DNA of 64,000 bases from Mycobacterium kyogaense (GCF_003254575.1 NZ_QJUA01000001.1:62001-126000); one strand, 5' to 3'; shown: positions 1 to 11,231, numbered from the stretch's first letter. Made by a program: numbers and translations. The notes: generated by a model from the letters alone, not told the origin.

Positions 1-252
1 GTCGAGGACATCGTCGATTCTGGGCTGACGCTGTCGTGGCTGCTGCGCAACCTGGCCACCCGCCGGCCCCGGTCGCTGCGGGTGTGCACGCTGCTGCGCA
101 AGCCCGAGGCGGTGCGTGCCGACGTCGACATCGAATACATCGGCTTCGACATCCCCAACGAGTTCGTCGTCGGCTACGGCCTGGACTACGCCGAGCGTTA
201 TCGCGATCTGCCCTTCATCGGCACGCTCGACCCCAAGGTCTACACGGACTGA
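1..252 (+). CDS. hpt: Hypoxanthine phosphoribosyltransferase, 3' part
   Basis: Purine-salvage enzyme that joins hypoxanthine or guanine to PRPP to give IMP or GMP in the cytoplasm. Only the last 83 codons are present; the start lies before the window. The visible part opens directly on the PRPP-binding loop ([11 protein letters not shown]), followed by the C-terminal block with [19 protein letters not shown], typical of bacterial HPRTs. The gene ends in TGA 85 bases before the next start. In M. tuberculosis hpt (Rv3624c) is also next to lpqG, so position supports the call. Assignment is firm; nothing can be said about the missing N-terminus. Confidence 0.93.
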   Translation, partial: VEDIVDSGLTLSWLLRNLATRRPRSLRVCTLLRKPEAVRADVDIEYIGFDIPNEFVVGYGLDYAERYRDLPFIGTLDPKVYTD

Positions 253-337
253 CGTCTCACCCGCCCATACCGACGTTTGGGCGCGAAAGCGCGAGAAGTT
301 CTCGCCATTTCGTCGATCTGGACGCAGGATCGAAGCC

Positions 338-2569
338 ATGACCGAGACCGCGCTCCGCATCTGCCCCTTCTGCGAGGCCACCTGCGGCCTGACGCTGACC
401 ATCGACGCCGGCCGAGTGGTCGGTGCGCGGGGCGATCGTGACGACGTGTTCAGCGCCGGGTTCATCTGCCCCAAGGGCGCCAGCTTCGCCGAGCTCGACA
501 ACGATCCCGACCGGTTGCAGGCTCCGCTGGTCCGCCGTGACGGCGTGCTGACCGAGGCGACGTGGGAGGAGGCGTTCGCGGCGGCCGCCGACGGCCTCGG
601 CGCGGTGATCCGCGAGCACGGGGGCGCCGCCGTCGGGGCGTACCTGGGAAATCCCAACGCGCACACGGTCGCCGGTGCCCTGTACCCGCCGCTGATCATC
701 CGCGGCCTGGGCACCCGCCAGGTCTTCTCGGCGAGCACGCTGGACCAGATGCCCAAGCACGTGTCGCTGGGTCTGATGTTCGGCAGTCCGGTCGCGTTCA
801 CGGTGCCCGACCTCGACCGGACCGACTACCTCGTCATCATCGGGGCCAATCCGCTGGTCTCCAACGGCAGCGTGACCACCGCCCCCGACTTCGGCGGCAA
901 GATGCGCGACATCCGCAAGCGCGGCGGCCGGATCGTGGTCATCGACCCGGCCCGCACCCGCACCGCGGAGCTCGCCGACCGGCATCTGGCGCCACGCCCC
1001 GGCACGGACGCGGCGCTGCTGTTCGCCGTCGTCCACGTGCTGTTCGACGAGAACCTGGTCACCCTCGGTGACCTGGCGGAGCATGTCGCCGGTCTCGACG
1101 AGGTGCGCGCGGCGGCGCGCGACTTCACCCCCGCCGCCGTCGCCGAGTACTGCGGCGTCGACGCCGCTGAGATCGAGACGCTGGCGCGGGAGCTCGCCGC
1201 GGCATCCAGCGCGGCCGTCTACGGCCGTATCGGGACGTCGACGGTCGAGTTCGGCACGTTGGGCAGCTGGCTCGTCGACGTCGTGAACATCCTGACCGGC
1301 AACCTGGACCGGCCCGGCGGTGCGATGTTCCCCTGCTCGCCGGTGGCGCCGGCGCCGCGCGGGCACCGGCCCGGCAAGGGGTTCCGCACCGGCCGCTGGC
1401 ACAGCCGGGTGTCGGGCCGTCCCGAGGTGCTCTCCGAACTGCCGACCCCAGTACTGGCCGAGGAGATCGAGACGCCGGGCGACGGTCAGATCACCGCCAT
1501 GATCACGATCGCGGGCAACCCGGTGCTGTCCGCCCCCGACGGCGACCGGCTGGACAAGGCATTGGACAGCGTCGCGTTCATGATCAGCGTCGACCCCTAC
1601 CTGAACGAGACGACCCGCCACGCCGACGTCATCCTGCCCCCGCCCCCGCCGTCGCGCTCGCCCCATTTCGACGTCGCGCTGAACGCGCTCGCGATCCGCA
1701 ACAACGCCCGCTACTCGCCGCCGGCGCTGCCGCTGGACGGCAGGCCCAGTGAGGCCGAGATCCTGTCCCGGTTGGCGCTGGTCGTGTTCGGCATGGGCCA
1801 GGACGCCGATCCGGCGCTGGTCGACGAGCAGGTCATCGCCACCACCCTGGCCAAGGAGACTGCCGACCCCTCGTCGCCGGTCGCCGGCCGCGCCGTCGAC
1901 GAACTGACGGCGATGCTGCCCGCAGGGCCCGGTTACGAGCGCCGGCTCGACATGATGCTGCGCCTCGGTGCGTACGGCGACGCGTTCGGGGCGCGCCCCG
2001 ACGGGTTGACGTTGCAGCGGCTCAAGGACGCACCGCACGGCGTCGATCTGGGTCCGCTGCAGCCCCGGCTGCTCGAGGTGCTGCGCACGCCGTCAGGCCA
2101 GGTCGAGCTCGCGCCGCCCGCCCTGATCGACGACGCGGCGCGGCTGCTGGAGGCGATGGCGCGGCCCGCCGAGGGTTTCGTGCTGATCGGGCGTCGGCAC
2201 CTGCGCAGCAACAACAGCTGGATGCACAACCTGCCCGCGCTCGCGGGCGGCACCAACCAGTGCACGCTGCGGATGCACCCTGACGACGCCGCCGATCTGG
2301 GCGTCACCGACACCGCCGTCGTCAAGGGCGCCGGCGGCGAGCTGGTGGTGCCCGTCGAGATCACCGACGGCATCCGGCGCGGGGTGCTGTCCCTGCCGCA
2401 CGGCTGGGGTCATGACCGGCCCGGCACCGGGCAGCACCTGGCCGCCGGTCAGCCGGGTGTCAACGTCAACCAGCTCAACGACGGCTCCCTGCTCGATCCG
2501 CTGTCGGGCACCGCGGTGCTCAACGGCGTCCCGGTCACCGTCGGGCCCACCGGCTCTGATTCGGCCTAG
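338..2569 (+). CDS. Molybdopterin oxidoreductase (Fe4S4 + bis-MGD family)
   Basis: A 743-residue member of the DMSO-reductase/formate-dehydrogenase superfamily. The N-terminus carries a [4Fe-4S] motif, CPFCEATCG near residue 9 and then ICPKG near residue 46 (C-x2-C-x3-C-xn-C). The molybdopterin domain follows, and a C-terminal molydopterin dinucleotide-binding domain starts at about residue 615 (GRRHLRSNNSWMHN). There is no Tat-type signal peptide, so a cytoplasmic enzyme is likely. It resembles the Rv0197-type oxidoreductases of mycobacteria; the substrate is unknown. I chose ATG 338 because the Fe-S motif begins a few residues later and the longer in-frame extension is not protein-like. The gene sits alone between hpt and lpqG, a slot where M. 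tuberculosis has no such gene. Its stop overlaps the convergent lpqG stop by two bases. Confidence 0.87.
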   Translation: MTETALRICPFCEATCGLTLTIDAGRVVGARGDRDDVFSAGFICPKGASFAELDNDPDRLQAPLVRRDGVLTEATWEEAFAAAADGLGAVIREHGGAAVGAYLGNPNAHTVAGALYPPLIIRGLGTRQVFSASTLDQMPKHVSLGLMFGSPVAFTVPDLDRTDYLVIIGANPLVSNGSVTTAPDFGGKMRDIRKRGGRIVVIDPARTRTAELADRHLAPRPGTDAALLFAVVHVLFDENLVTLGDLAEHVAGLDEVRAAARDFTPAAVAEYCGVDAAEIETLARELAAASSAAVYGRIGTSTVEFGTLGSWLVDVVNILTGNLDRPGGAMFPCSPVAPAPRGHRPGKGFRTGRWHSRVSGRPEVLSELPTPVLAEEIETPGDGQITAMITIAGNPVLSAPDGDRLDKALDSVAFMISVDPYLNETTRHADVILPPPPPSRSPHFDVALNALAIRNNARYSPPALPLDGRPSEAEILSRLALVVFGMGQDADPALVDEQVIATTLAKETADPSSPVAGRAVDELTAMLPAGPGYERRLDMMLRLGAYGDAFGARPDGLTLQRLKDAPHGVDLGPLQPRLLEVLRTPSGQVELAPPALIDDAARLLEAMARPAEGFVLIGRRHLRSNNSWMHNLPALAGGTNQCTLRMHPDDAADLGVTDTAVVKGAGGELVVPVEITDGIRRGVLSLPHGWGHDRPGTGQHLAAGQPGVNVNQLNDGSLLDPLSGTAVLNGVPVTVGPTGSDSA

Positions 2570-3300
2570 CCGAGCTGCCACACCACCGTCACCGAGAACC
2601 CGACGGTTTGCTGACCCGGCTCCAGCGGCACCGCGGCCTCCATCGCGCGCGGCATCGCGGGCATCGGCACCGGCGGCGTGGGGGAGGCCGTCTCGGAGAT
2701 CGAGATCACGTCGCCGAGGTCGAGTCCGGACAGTTGCGCGTACTGGTTGGCGCGGTCCTTGGCGTCGTTGAACGCGCGGGCGCGGGCATCACGGACCAGT
2801 TGGGAATCGTCGTCGATCGAGTAGTTGATCGAGTTGATGCGGGAAGCATTTCCTCCGGTGCTGACGATCAGACCGATCGCGTCCGATGCCTTGGCCAGAT
2901 CGCGGATCGTGACGGTGATCGAGTTGGTGGCGCGATACGCCGAGATCGTGGTGCTGTCGCTGCCGTACTGCGGCTGCAGATCGGCTGCGGTGGTGGCGAT
3001 GTCCTTGCGGTCCACGCCGGCGCCGACGAGCGCGTCGATGACGGCCTGCTGGCGCTCGTTGGTCTGGCTCATCGCGCCGGTGGCGTCGGCGGCCTGGAAT
3101 TCCATGGATGCGTTGACGGTCAACGTGTCCGGGGTGCCCTTGACCTGACCTTCACCGACGACGGTGACCTGACGGGCGTCCGTGCCTGGCGACGCGGTGG
3201 GTCCCGACTGTGCGTCGCAGGCGGCTGCCGAGGCCGCGACGACGCCGGCGGCGGCCACGGCCAGAGCGATGCGGACGGGTCTGCGGGGTGAATGAGGCAT
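2566..3300 (-). CDS. lpqG: LpqG-like SIMPL/DUF541 lipoprotein
   Basis: A 244-residue exported lipoprotein. It has a basic start (PHSPRRPVR), a hydrophobic stretch and a lipobox ending AASAAAC, with Cys at about residue 28 as the lipidation site. The mature part matches the SIMPL (DUF541) fold: VTVVGEGQVKGTPDTLTV at its start and the sequence around AFNDAKDRANQYAQLSGL in the second half. SIMPL proteins are oligomeric cell-envelope proteins of uncertain role. Rv3623 (LpqG) is next to hpt in M. tuberculosis, so synteny agrees. ATG 3300 was preferred over GTG 3309; both give a signal peptide. Confidence 0.85.
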   Translation of the reverse strand: MPHSPRRPVRIALAVAAAGVVAASAAACDAQSGPTASPGTDARQVTVVGEGQVKGTPDTLTVNASMEFQAADATGAMSQTNERQQAVIDALVGAGVDRKDIATTAADLQPQYGSDSTTISAYRATNSITVTIRDLAKASDAIGLIVSTGGNASRINSINYSIDDDSQLVRDARARAFNDAKDRANQYAQLSGLDLGDVISISETASPTPPVPMPAMPRAMEAAVPLEPGQQTVGFSVTVVWQLG

Positions 3301-3336
3301 GGCTGGCACAGTAACCCGCCGCGCCCGGCAATCGGG

Positions 3337-4674
3337 TCACTCGGCGCGGTGGCGTCCCCAGCCCTTGTGGGTCTTCTTCGCCGGCTTCGGTGTGCTCGCT
3401 GCGGCCCCGTCGTCTGCGGGCGGCGCGGTGACGGTCGGTGTGTCGGCCTGCTGCCGGTCGTCGTCGGACCGGGCCGCGTTCCGTGCCGGCGTCGTGTCTG
3501 AGTCCTCTTCGGCGACAGTGCGTTTCGAGAACAGGGTGCGACGTTCGGGCGTGGCTTGCTCGGTCTCCTGGGTCGACGCCGCGAGTACCTTCTGCTCGGG
3601 TTCGGGCGCGACGGCCGGCGCGGGGGCGGGCGAGTCCAGATACGGCCGGTCGTAGGCCTTTTCGATGATGTCGGTGAGCGGACCGTTCAGCTTCGCGGCC
3701 AGCTCGTCGAACCCCAGGGCGCGCAGGGGTTTGAGCAGCGGGAGCTCCGTCGTCGGGACGAACACGTAGGTGGTGTTGCCCTCGGTCCACACCACGTTGT
3801 TCGGATCGTCGAGGTCCACGCCGCGGTAGTCCAGATGCATCGGCGAGAGCATGCCGGCCGCGACGTTGGCCAGCGCCAACAGGTTCAGCGGCCGGTCGGG
3901 GAAGTCGGCCATCGGATCGTATTGGCGGACCACGTCGATCACGTGATAGTCGGTCGGCTCGATCGGCGGCATGAGACCGCCGTAGGCCCGCCGCGGGTTG
4001 CCGATCAGGACGAAGGACACCTCGTCGGGCGAGGGTGCGCCGGCGACCCCGGAGTGCTGGGCCATCCACTCCTCGGCCACGCCGGCGCCGTTGCTGAAGC
4101 CCAGCACGACGGTGGGTCCGCTGCCGATGGCCTGCGCTCCGGTCGTGATGTGCGACAGGCGCCTGTCCAGGGCACGCACCCCGTTGCCCGTCGCGAACGG
4201 CACGTAGTCCAGCCGGGAACATTCGCCGGTGGCGCAGAGAGATCCCTGCAGTGCGGTGTCCAGGGACCACACCGGCCAGAGCGGGCTGATCGTCACCACG
4301 GAGCTCGCTGGGGGCGGGTCCGCCGCGGCGGCGGACGACGGGGGTGCGGTGCCCAACGACAGCACCGCGCTCGCCGCGACCACCGGCGGGACGAGGTACC
4401 GCGCAGACAACCGCGGCAGGCCGAGCGACGGCCGGGCTATAGGTTCGGGCTCACGCAGGGAGTGTTCGAGGTCGTCGAGAACCGCGACGAGCAGTCCGTC
4501 CCGGTCGCCGAAGTGGCCGTACAGGTCGTCGGCGCTCACGCCTGCCGCCTCGGCGACGTCGGCCATGCTGGCGGTCGGCCCGAGATCGGCGAACGTCTGA
4601 CGCGCTGACGTCACCAGGACATCGCGATCGGACCGGCCCTCAGACGCGCAGCGACGCTTTGCTGTGAAGTTCAC
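3337..4674 (-). CDS. TetR-type HTH / membrane segment / PE-PPE-domain hydrolase fusion
   Basis: A 445-residue protein with an unexpected layout. Residues about 16-72 read as a TetR N-terminal DNA-binding domain (SARQTFADLG, ADVAEAAGVS, DLYGHFGDRDGLL). Residues about 93-110 are hydrophobic (YLVPPVVAASAVLSLG). From about 125 to 345 is a PE-PPE (pfam08237) alpha/beta hydrolase domain with a nucleophile elbow GFSNG, Ser about 194. The last 90 residues are Pro/Ala-rich and charged, ending KKTHKGWGRHRAE. GTG 4674 has a strong GGGGGGA site 6 nt upstream, which supports including the HTH part. The frame is continuous. If expressed as written, the HTH would be cytoplasmic and the hydrolase outside the membrane. 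The usual TetR ligand domain is missing. A downstream start giving a plain secreted PE-PPE protein cannot be excluded. Confidence 0.75.
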   Translation of the reverse strand: MNFTAKRRCASEGRSDRDVLVTSARQTFADLGPTASMADVAEAAGVSADDLYGHFGDRDGLLVAVLDDLEHSLREPEPIARPSLGLPRLSARYLVPPVVAASAVLSLGTAPPSSAAAADPPPASSVVTISPLWPVWSLDTALQGSLCATGECSRLDYVPFATGNGVRALDRRLSHITTGAQAIGSGPTVVLGFSNGAGVAEEWMAQHSGVAGAPSPDEVSFVLIGNPRRAYGGLMPPIEPTDYHVIDVVRQYDPMADFPDRPLNLLALANVAAGMLSPMHLDYRGVDLDDPNNVVWTEGNTTYVFVPTTELPLLKPLRALGFDELAAKLNGPLTDIIEKAYDRPYLDSPAPAPAVAPEPEQKVLAASTQETEQATPERRTLFSKRTVAEEDSDTTPARNAARSDDDRQQADTPTVTAPPADDGAAASTPKPAKKTHKGWGRHRAE

Positions 4675-4745
4675 GTCAATTTCCCCCCGGTCGCGTGCCG
4701 CCCCAACCCGCAGCAAACGTACCCGGGAATGGTCCGAATCACACC

Positions 4746-5690
4746 TCAAACCGCGAGGAACTCGATCAACAATCGGCTCAGCTCCTCCGGCCGCTCCTCG
4801 GTCAGCCAATGCCCGGCATCCTCGAGCAGCACCTCCTGGTATGGCCCGCTGACCAGTTCGCTGGCGCGGTGCCGCGGGGTGTAGGCCAGAGTTGCGTCGG
4901 CGGTGCCGCCGATGAACAGTGCCGGCACGCTGATCGTGGCCGCCGCAGGGTCTGCGGTGAGCTCCCAGTTGCGGTCGAAACAGCGGTACCAGTTCAGCGG
5001 CGCCGTGAACCCGCCTCGCGTGAACGCCGCGACGTAGACGTCGAAGTCCTCGGGGGAGATCCAGTCCGGCAGAGCGCCCGGATCGCCGATGCGGTCGAGG
5101 AACCCGGCCGGGTCCGGGGCGAGCATCCGCAGAGCCGCAGCCTCGTCTCCGGCGGGCGGTGTGGCGAACAGTGTGCGCAGCGTGGTCGCGGGATCGCGGT
5201 CGAGCTCGTCGTCGGCGGGACCCGGCTCCTGGAAGTAGAGAATGTAGAAGAAGTGGTCGCCGAACAGTTTCCGGAACGCCTGCGTGGTCGGCACCCGGGG
5301 GCGCGGCACCGGGGGCAGGCTCACGCCGGCCACCGCGCTGAACCGGTCCGGCGCGAGCAGCGGCGCCGCCCAGGCCACTACTGCGCCGAAGTCGTGGCCC
5401 ACCACTGCGGCCTGTTCGGCACCGACCGCATCGAGCAGGCCCACCACATCGCCGACCAACGCGTCGACGGCGTAGGCCTCGACGGCGGCAGGCTTGTCCG
5501 AGTCGCCGTACCCGCGCTGATCGGGCGCCAGGACGTGGAAGCCGGCGTCGGCCAGCGCTCGCACCTGATGCCGCCAGGAGTGGGCCAGCTCGGGAAACCC
5601 GTGCAGGAGCACGACGGCGGGCGCGCCCGGTTCCCCGGCCTCGGTCACCTGCAGCGTCACCCCGTTGGTCCGGACTCTTCGCGTGCGCAC
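4746..5690 (-). CDS. ephA: Epoxide hydrolase-type alpha/beta hydrolase
   Basis: A 314-residue soluble alpha/beta hydrolase. The oxyanion motif HGFP (about residue 30), nucleophile elbow GHDFGA with Asp rather than Ser (about 98), a cap region with YILYFQEPG, and DAGHW supplying the catalytic His near the C-terminus together mark an epoxide hydrolase, which opens epoxides with water through an alkyl-enzyme ester. Rv3617 (EphA) lies in the same hpt-ftsH interval of M. tuberculosis. The start is GTG 5690; no overlapping neighbour. The natural substrate cannot be read from sequence, so the symbol rests on synteny and family. Confidence 0.82.
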   Translation of the reverse strand: MRTRRVRTNGVTLQVTEAGEPGAPAVVLLHGFPELAHSWRHQVRALADAGFHVLAPDQRGYGDSDKPAAVEAYAVDALVGDVVGLLDAVGAEQAAVVGHDFGAVVAWAAPLLAPDRFSAVAGVSLPPVPRPRVPTTQAFRKLFGDHFFYILYFQEPGPADDELDRDPATTLRTLFATPPAGDEAAALRMLAPDPAGFLDRIGDPGALPDWISPEDFDVYVAAFTRGGFTAPLNWYRCFDRNWELTADPAAATISVPALFIGGTADATLAYTPRHRASELVSGPYQEVLLEDAGHWLTEERPEELSRLLIEFLAV

Positions 5691-5881
5691 GGCGTCCAGT
5701 GTGAGTCTGGATCGCGAGTTCGGCGGCGATTCCGATCTGCGCGCACACCAGCCCGGGAACTCCAGAGGCCGCCGAACGTTGGTCTAGCGGTAGCCTTGAG
5801 GTTTCCAGCTGCGCGTATTGGAAGGATTTTGGCCGGGGTTCTCTCGCCCAGGCCGCACACATCGATGAACCGGACCGATGC

Positions 5882-8206
<2,325 letters not shown>

Positions 8207-8220
8207 CGGAGGAGACCTCG

Positions 8221-8829
8221 ATGACGCGGTCGCAGGACGATACGGCGACGCTCACCACCCCGGAATTCGATCAGGCCCGCGCGGAGGCCGCTGTGCGCGA
8301 GCTGCTGCTCGCGGTCGGCGAGAATCCTGAGCGGCCCGGCCTGCTCGATACCCCGGCGCGCGTGGCTCGCGCGTACCGGGAGATGTTCGCGGGTCTCTAC
8401 ACCGACCCGGACGAGGTGCTCAACACGACGTTCGACGAGCAGCACGACGAGCTCGTGCTGGTCAGGGACATCCCGATCTACTCCACGTGTGAGCACCACC
8501 TGGTGTCCTTCCACGGTGTCGCGCACGTGGGATACATCCCGGGCAAGGACGGTCGCGTGACGGGCCTGTCGAAGCTGGCCCGCGTCGTCGATCTCTACGC
8601 CAAGCGGCCTCAGGTGCAGGAGCGGCTGACCTGCCAGGTAGCCGACGCGTTGATGCGCAAGCTGGATCCGCGCGGGGCGATCGTGGTGATCGAAGCCGAG
8701 CATCTGTGCATGGCGATGCGCGGTATCCGTAAGCCCGGGGCCCGCACCACGACGTCGGCGGTGCGCGGGGTGTTCAAGACCAACACGGCATCCCGCGCCG
8801 AAGCTCTGGACCTGATCCTGCGGAAGTGA
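8221..8829 (+). CDS. folE: GTP cyclohydrolase I
   Basis: First enzyme of tetrahydrofolate synthesis: GTP to 7,8-dihydroneopterin triphosphate plus formate. The 202 residues contain the zinc/active-site motif STCEHHLV (about 90) and [10 protein letters not shown] (about 160), giving the Cys/His/Cys zinc ligands, and [17 protein letters not shown], the family signature. ATG 8221 is preceded by GGAGGAG at a good distance. The gene starts the compact folE-folP-folB-folK run and its stop overlaps the folP start (GTGA). Confidence 0.97.
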   Translation: MTRSQDDTATLTTPEFDQARAEAAVRELLLAVGENPERPGLLDTPARVARAYREMFAGLYTDPDEVLNTTFDEQHDELVLVRDIPIYSTCEHHLVSFHGVAHVGYIPGKDGRVTGLSKLARVVDLYAKRPQVQERLTCQVADALMRKLDPRGAIVVIEAEHLCMAMRGIRKPGARTTTSAVRGVFKTNTASRAEALDLILRK

Positions 8830-9719
8830 CAGCCGCCGACCTCCCGCCCTCCCCACCGGCGAGCGTGGCCGTGATGGGGGTCGTCAACGTCACCGATGAC
8901 TCGTTCTCCGACGGTGGGTTGTTCCTCGATCGGGACCGTGCCGTCGCGCACGGGATCGAGCTGGTCGCCCAGGGCGCGGCGATCGTCGACGTCGGTGGGG
9001 AATCCACCCGTCCCGGTGCCACCCGCGTCGACCCGGCGGTGGAGACGGCGCGGATCCTTCCGGTGGTCGCCGAGCTGGCTGGCCGCGGCATCACCGTCAG
9101 CGTCGACACGATGCACGCCGGCGTCGCCGCCGCGGCGTTGGAGAACGGGGCCCGCATCGTCAACGACGTCTCGGGCGGTAGGGCCGATCCGGACATGGTG
9201 CGGGTGGTCGCCGAGGCGGGGGTGCCGTGGGTGTTGATGCACTGGCGCTCGGTGGACAGCGAGCGGCCACACGAGGCGCCGGTCTACCGCGACGTGGTGG
9301 CCGAGGTACGCGACGAGCTGATGGCCGGCGTGGACGCCGCCGTGGCGGCCGGGGTGGCTCCCGACCGGTTGATCCTCGATCCCGGGCTCGGTTTCGCGAA
9401 AACGGCCGAGCACAACTGGGCACTGCTGGCGGCGCTGCCGGAGTTCGTCGCCACCGGTATCCCCATCCTGGTCGGAGCGTCGCGTAAACGGTTCCTCGGG
9501 ACACTGCTTGCTGACGCGCACGGATCTCCGCGGCCGCCGGGCGGCCGGGAGACCGCGACCGCGGCGATCTCGGCGCTGGCCGGCTGGCACGGGGCGTGGG
9601 GGGTGCGGGTGCACGACGTGCGCGCGTCGTGCGACGCGCTCGCGGTGGCGTCGGCTTGGAAGTCGGCGGGGCAGTCGGCGGGGCAATCGGCGGGGCAGGG
9701 AGCGGAGCGGCATGGCTGA
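8826..9719 (+). CDS. folP: Dihydropteroate synthase
   Basis: Condenses 6-hydroxymethyl-dihydropterin diphosphate with p-aminobenzoate; the sulfonamide target. In 297 residues the family blocks are clear: [14 protein letters not shown] near residue 18, GGESTRPGA near 57, DVSGG near 115, [11 protein letters not shown] near 180 and [10 protein letters not shown] near 218. GTG 8826 overlaps the folE stop. The C-terminus is odd: after the domain ends at about residue 275, the protein runs into SAGQ repeats encoded by three 12-bp tandem copies, just before the overlapping folB start. By operon position this is the functional FolP1 rather than the divergent FolP2. Confidence 0.96.
   Translation: MTAADLPPSPPASVAVMGVVNVTDDSFSDGGLFLDRDRAVAHGIELVAQGAAIVDVGGESTRPGATRVDPAVETARILPVVAELAGRGITVSVDTMHAGVAAAALENGARIVNDVSGGRADPDMVRVVAEAGVPWVLMHWRSVDSERPHEAPVYRDVVAEVRDELMAGVDAAVAAGVAPDRLILDPGLGFAKTAEHNWALLAALPEFVATGIPILVGASRKRFLGTLLADAHGSPRPPGGRETATAAISALAGWHGAWGVRVHDVRASCDALAVASAWKSAGQSAGQSAGQGAERHG
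9662..9697 (+). repeat. 12-bp tandem repeat at the 3' end of folP
   Basis: Three direct copies of a 12-bp unit (GTCGGCGGGGCA, the third beginning A) lie end to end. They are in frame and encode repeated SAGQ residues in the non-conserved FolP tail. They lie 15 nt upstream of the folB ATG, so length changes would alter only the tail and the spacing to folB. Confidence 0.9.
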
Positions 9720-10170
9720 TCGAATCGAGTTGCGCGGCTTGCGGGTTCGCGGCAACCACGGGGTCTTCGAGCATGAGCGCCGGGACGGGCAGGACTTCGT
9801 CGTGGACATCACGGTGTGGATCGACCTGGCCGACGCCGCGGCCAGCGACGACCTCGCCGACACCCTCGACTACGGCGCACTCGCGCAGGGGGCCGCCAAC
9901 ATCGTCGCGGGCCCACCACGGCAGCTGATCGAGACCGTGGCCGGTGAGATCGCCGAGGACGTCATGGGCGACGAGCGTGTACACGCGGTCGAGGTGGTCG
10001 TGCACAAGCCGGCGGCGCCGATCCCGCTGGATTTCGCCGACGTCGCGGTGGTCGCACGCCGCTCACGCCGTGGTGGTCGCGCGGCAGAGCCGCCCACCCG
10101 TCGCGCGGCGGAGCCGCCCACCCGTCGCGCGGCGGAGCCGCCCACCCGTCGCGCGGCGGAGCCGCGATGA
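9712..10170 (+). CDS. folB: Dihydroneopterin aldolase with repeat tail
   Basis: Converts dihydroneopterin to 6-hydroxymethyl-dihydropterin and glycolaldehyde. The FolB domain fills residues about 1-118: [14 protein letters not shown] at the start, LDYGAL and [13 protein letters not shown] in the middle, and [18 protein letters not shown] at the end, all family hallmarks. Beyond it the protein has about 32 extra residues, [18 protein letters not shown] and so on, made by a 24-bp tandem repeat. The total of 152 residues is longer than the usual 115-135. ATG 9712 overlaps the folP stop; the folB stop overlaps the folK start (ATGA). Confidence 0.94.
   Translation: MADRIELRGLRVRGNHGVFEHERRDGQDFVVDITVWIDLADAAASDDLADTLDYGALAQGAANIVAGPPRQLIETVAGEIAEDVMGDERVHAVEVVVHKPAAPIPLDFADVAVVARRSRRGGRAAEPPTRRAAEPPTRRAAEPPTRRAAEPR
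10078..10164 (+). repeat. 24-bp tandem repeat forming the FolB tail
   Basis: About 3.6 head-to-tail copies of a 24-bp unit (10078-10101, 10102-10125, 10126-10149, partial 10150-10164). Copies 2 and 3 are identical; copy 1 differs by one base in GGCAGAG versus GGCGGAG. The unit is in frame and encodes RAAEPPTR. It ends 3 nt before the folK ATG. Each copy contains the near-palindrome GGCGGAGCCGCC, so it may also form small hairpins in mRNA. Confidence 0.93.
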
Positions 10171-10691
10171 CGTCGGTGGTGCTGTCCATCGGGTCCAACC
10201 TCGGGGACCGGCTGGCGCATCTGCAGTCGGTGCTCGACGGGCTCGGCGATGCGGTCACCGCGGTGTCGCCGGTCTACGAAACGGCCGCGTGGGGCGGCGT
10301 CGAGCAGGGTGCCTTCCTCAATGCCGTCGTGCTGGCCGACGCCGCGCACGGGCCGCACGAGTGGCTGCACCGCGCCCACGAGTTGGAGGCCGCAGCCCAG
10401 CGTGTACGCGAACAGCATTGGGGGCCAAGGACACTCGACGTCGATCTGGTGGAGGTGCGCGACGGCGGCCGGGAGGTGGCCGTCGACGACGACGTGCTGA
10501 CACTGCCGCACCGCTACGCGCACGCCCGCGCGTTCGTCCTCGTCCCCTGGCTCGCCGTCGCCCCGTCGGCCACGCTGACGGTGCAGGGCCGGCCGACCCC
10601 CGTGGCGGGGCTGCTGGCCTCCCTCGACCCGGCCGAGCGTGCCGGCGTGCACCGCACCGACCACAGCTTGACGCCGCGGGTCGCGCGCTGA
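10167..10691 (+). CDS. folK: Hydroxymethyldihydropterin pyrophosphokinase
   Basis: Transfers pyrophosphate from ATP to 6-hydroxymethyl-dihydropterin, supplying FolP. The 174 residues open with [12 protein letters not shown] and contain [11 protein letters not shown] (about 33), the H/D-rich metal-binding block [12 protein letters not shown] (about 87) and [19 protein letters not shown] (about 112), all standard HPPK motifs. ATG 10167 overlaps the folB stop, and the stop shares its last base with the next ATG, indicating translational coupling along the folate operon. Confidence 0.96.
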   Translation: MTSVVLSIGSNLGDRLAHLQSVLDGLGDAVTAVSPVYETAAWGGVEQGAFLNAVVLADAAHGPHEWLHRAHELEAAAQRVREQHWGPRTLDVDLVEVRDGGREVAVDDDVLTLPHRYAHARAFVLVPWLAVAPSATLTVQGRPTPVAGLLASLDPAERAGVHRTDHSLTPRVAR

Positions 10692-11167
10692 TGGGGCTGA
10701 CTCGCGCCCGCGACCTCGTCGCCGGGGCCGTCGCGGCCGCGGTGCTGGGATATCTGCTGGTGCGGGCCACCTACCGGTATTTCCCGCCGATCACGGTGTG
10801 GACGGGCATGTCGCTGCTCGGCGTCGCGGTCGCCCTCGCGGGCTGGGGCTTCTACGTGCGGGCGCGCGTGCGCGACGGCGAGATCGGGGTGGGTCGCGGG
10901 CGGCTGCATCCGCTGGCGGTGGCCCGCTCTGTGGTGATCGCCAAGGCGGCGGCGTGGATGGGCGCGGTCGTGCTGGGCTGGTGGGTGGCCGTGGCGGCGT
11001 ACGTGCTGCCGCGCCGCGACGCCCTGCGGGTGGCCGCCGCCGACAGTCCCGGAGCCGTCGTCGCGGCGCTCTGTGCGCTCGCGCTGGTCGCGGCGGCGCT
11101 GTGGCTGCAGCATTGCTGCCGGTCCCCCGAGGACACCCCGCCCGACGCCGATCCGGCGACCGGCTGA
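10691..11167 (+). CDS. DUF3180 membrane protein (Rv3605c-like)
   Basis: A 158-residue membrane protein with about four hydrophobic segments (near 8-25, 38-55, 84-107 and 122-140). It matches in size and position the DUF3180 protein that follows folK in actinobacteria (Rv3605c). The start ATG overlaps the folK stop by one base, so it is the last gene of the folate operon. Its function is unknown; conserved placement suggests a link to folate or envelope supply, but nothing in the sequence shows a catalytic site. Confidence 0.85.
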   Translation: MGLTRARDLVAGAVAAAVLGYLLVRATYRYFPPITVWTGMSLLGVAVALAGWGFYVRARVRDGEIGVGRGRLHPLAVARSVVIAKAAAWMGAVVLGWWVAVAAYVLPRRDALRVAAADSPGAVVAALCALALVAAALWLQHCCRSPEDTPPDADPATG

Positions 11168-11231
11168 GGGGCCGCGCGGCTTCGTGACCGAATCGCCGCA
11201 AGGGTCGACACGCGTGACGACCTGTGGCGGG

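Noticed and set aside
257..2038. Long open frame opposite the molybdopterin oxidoreductase
   Set aside because: It is the shadow typical of high-GC coding sequence; composition is Arg/Gly/His-rich without any fold, and the other strand has clear motifs.
10078..10164. Short regular repeats that could suggest a CRISPR array
   Set aside because: Units are contiguous without spacers, in frame with folB, and only 24 bp long; there are no cas genes.
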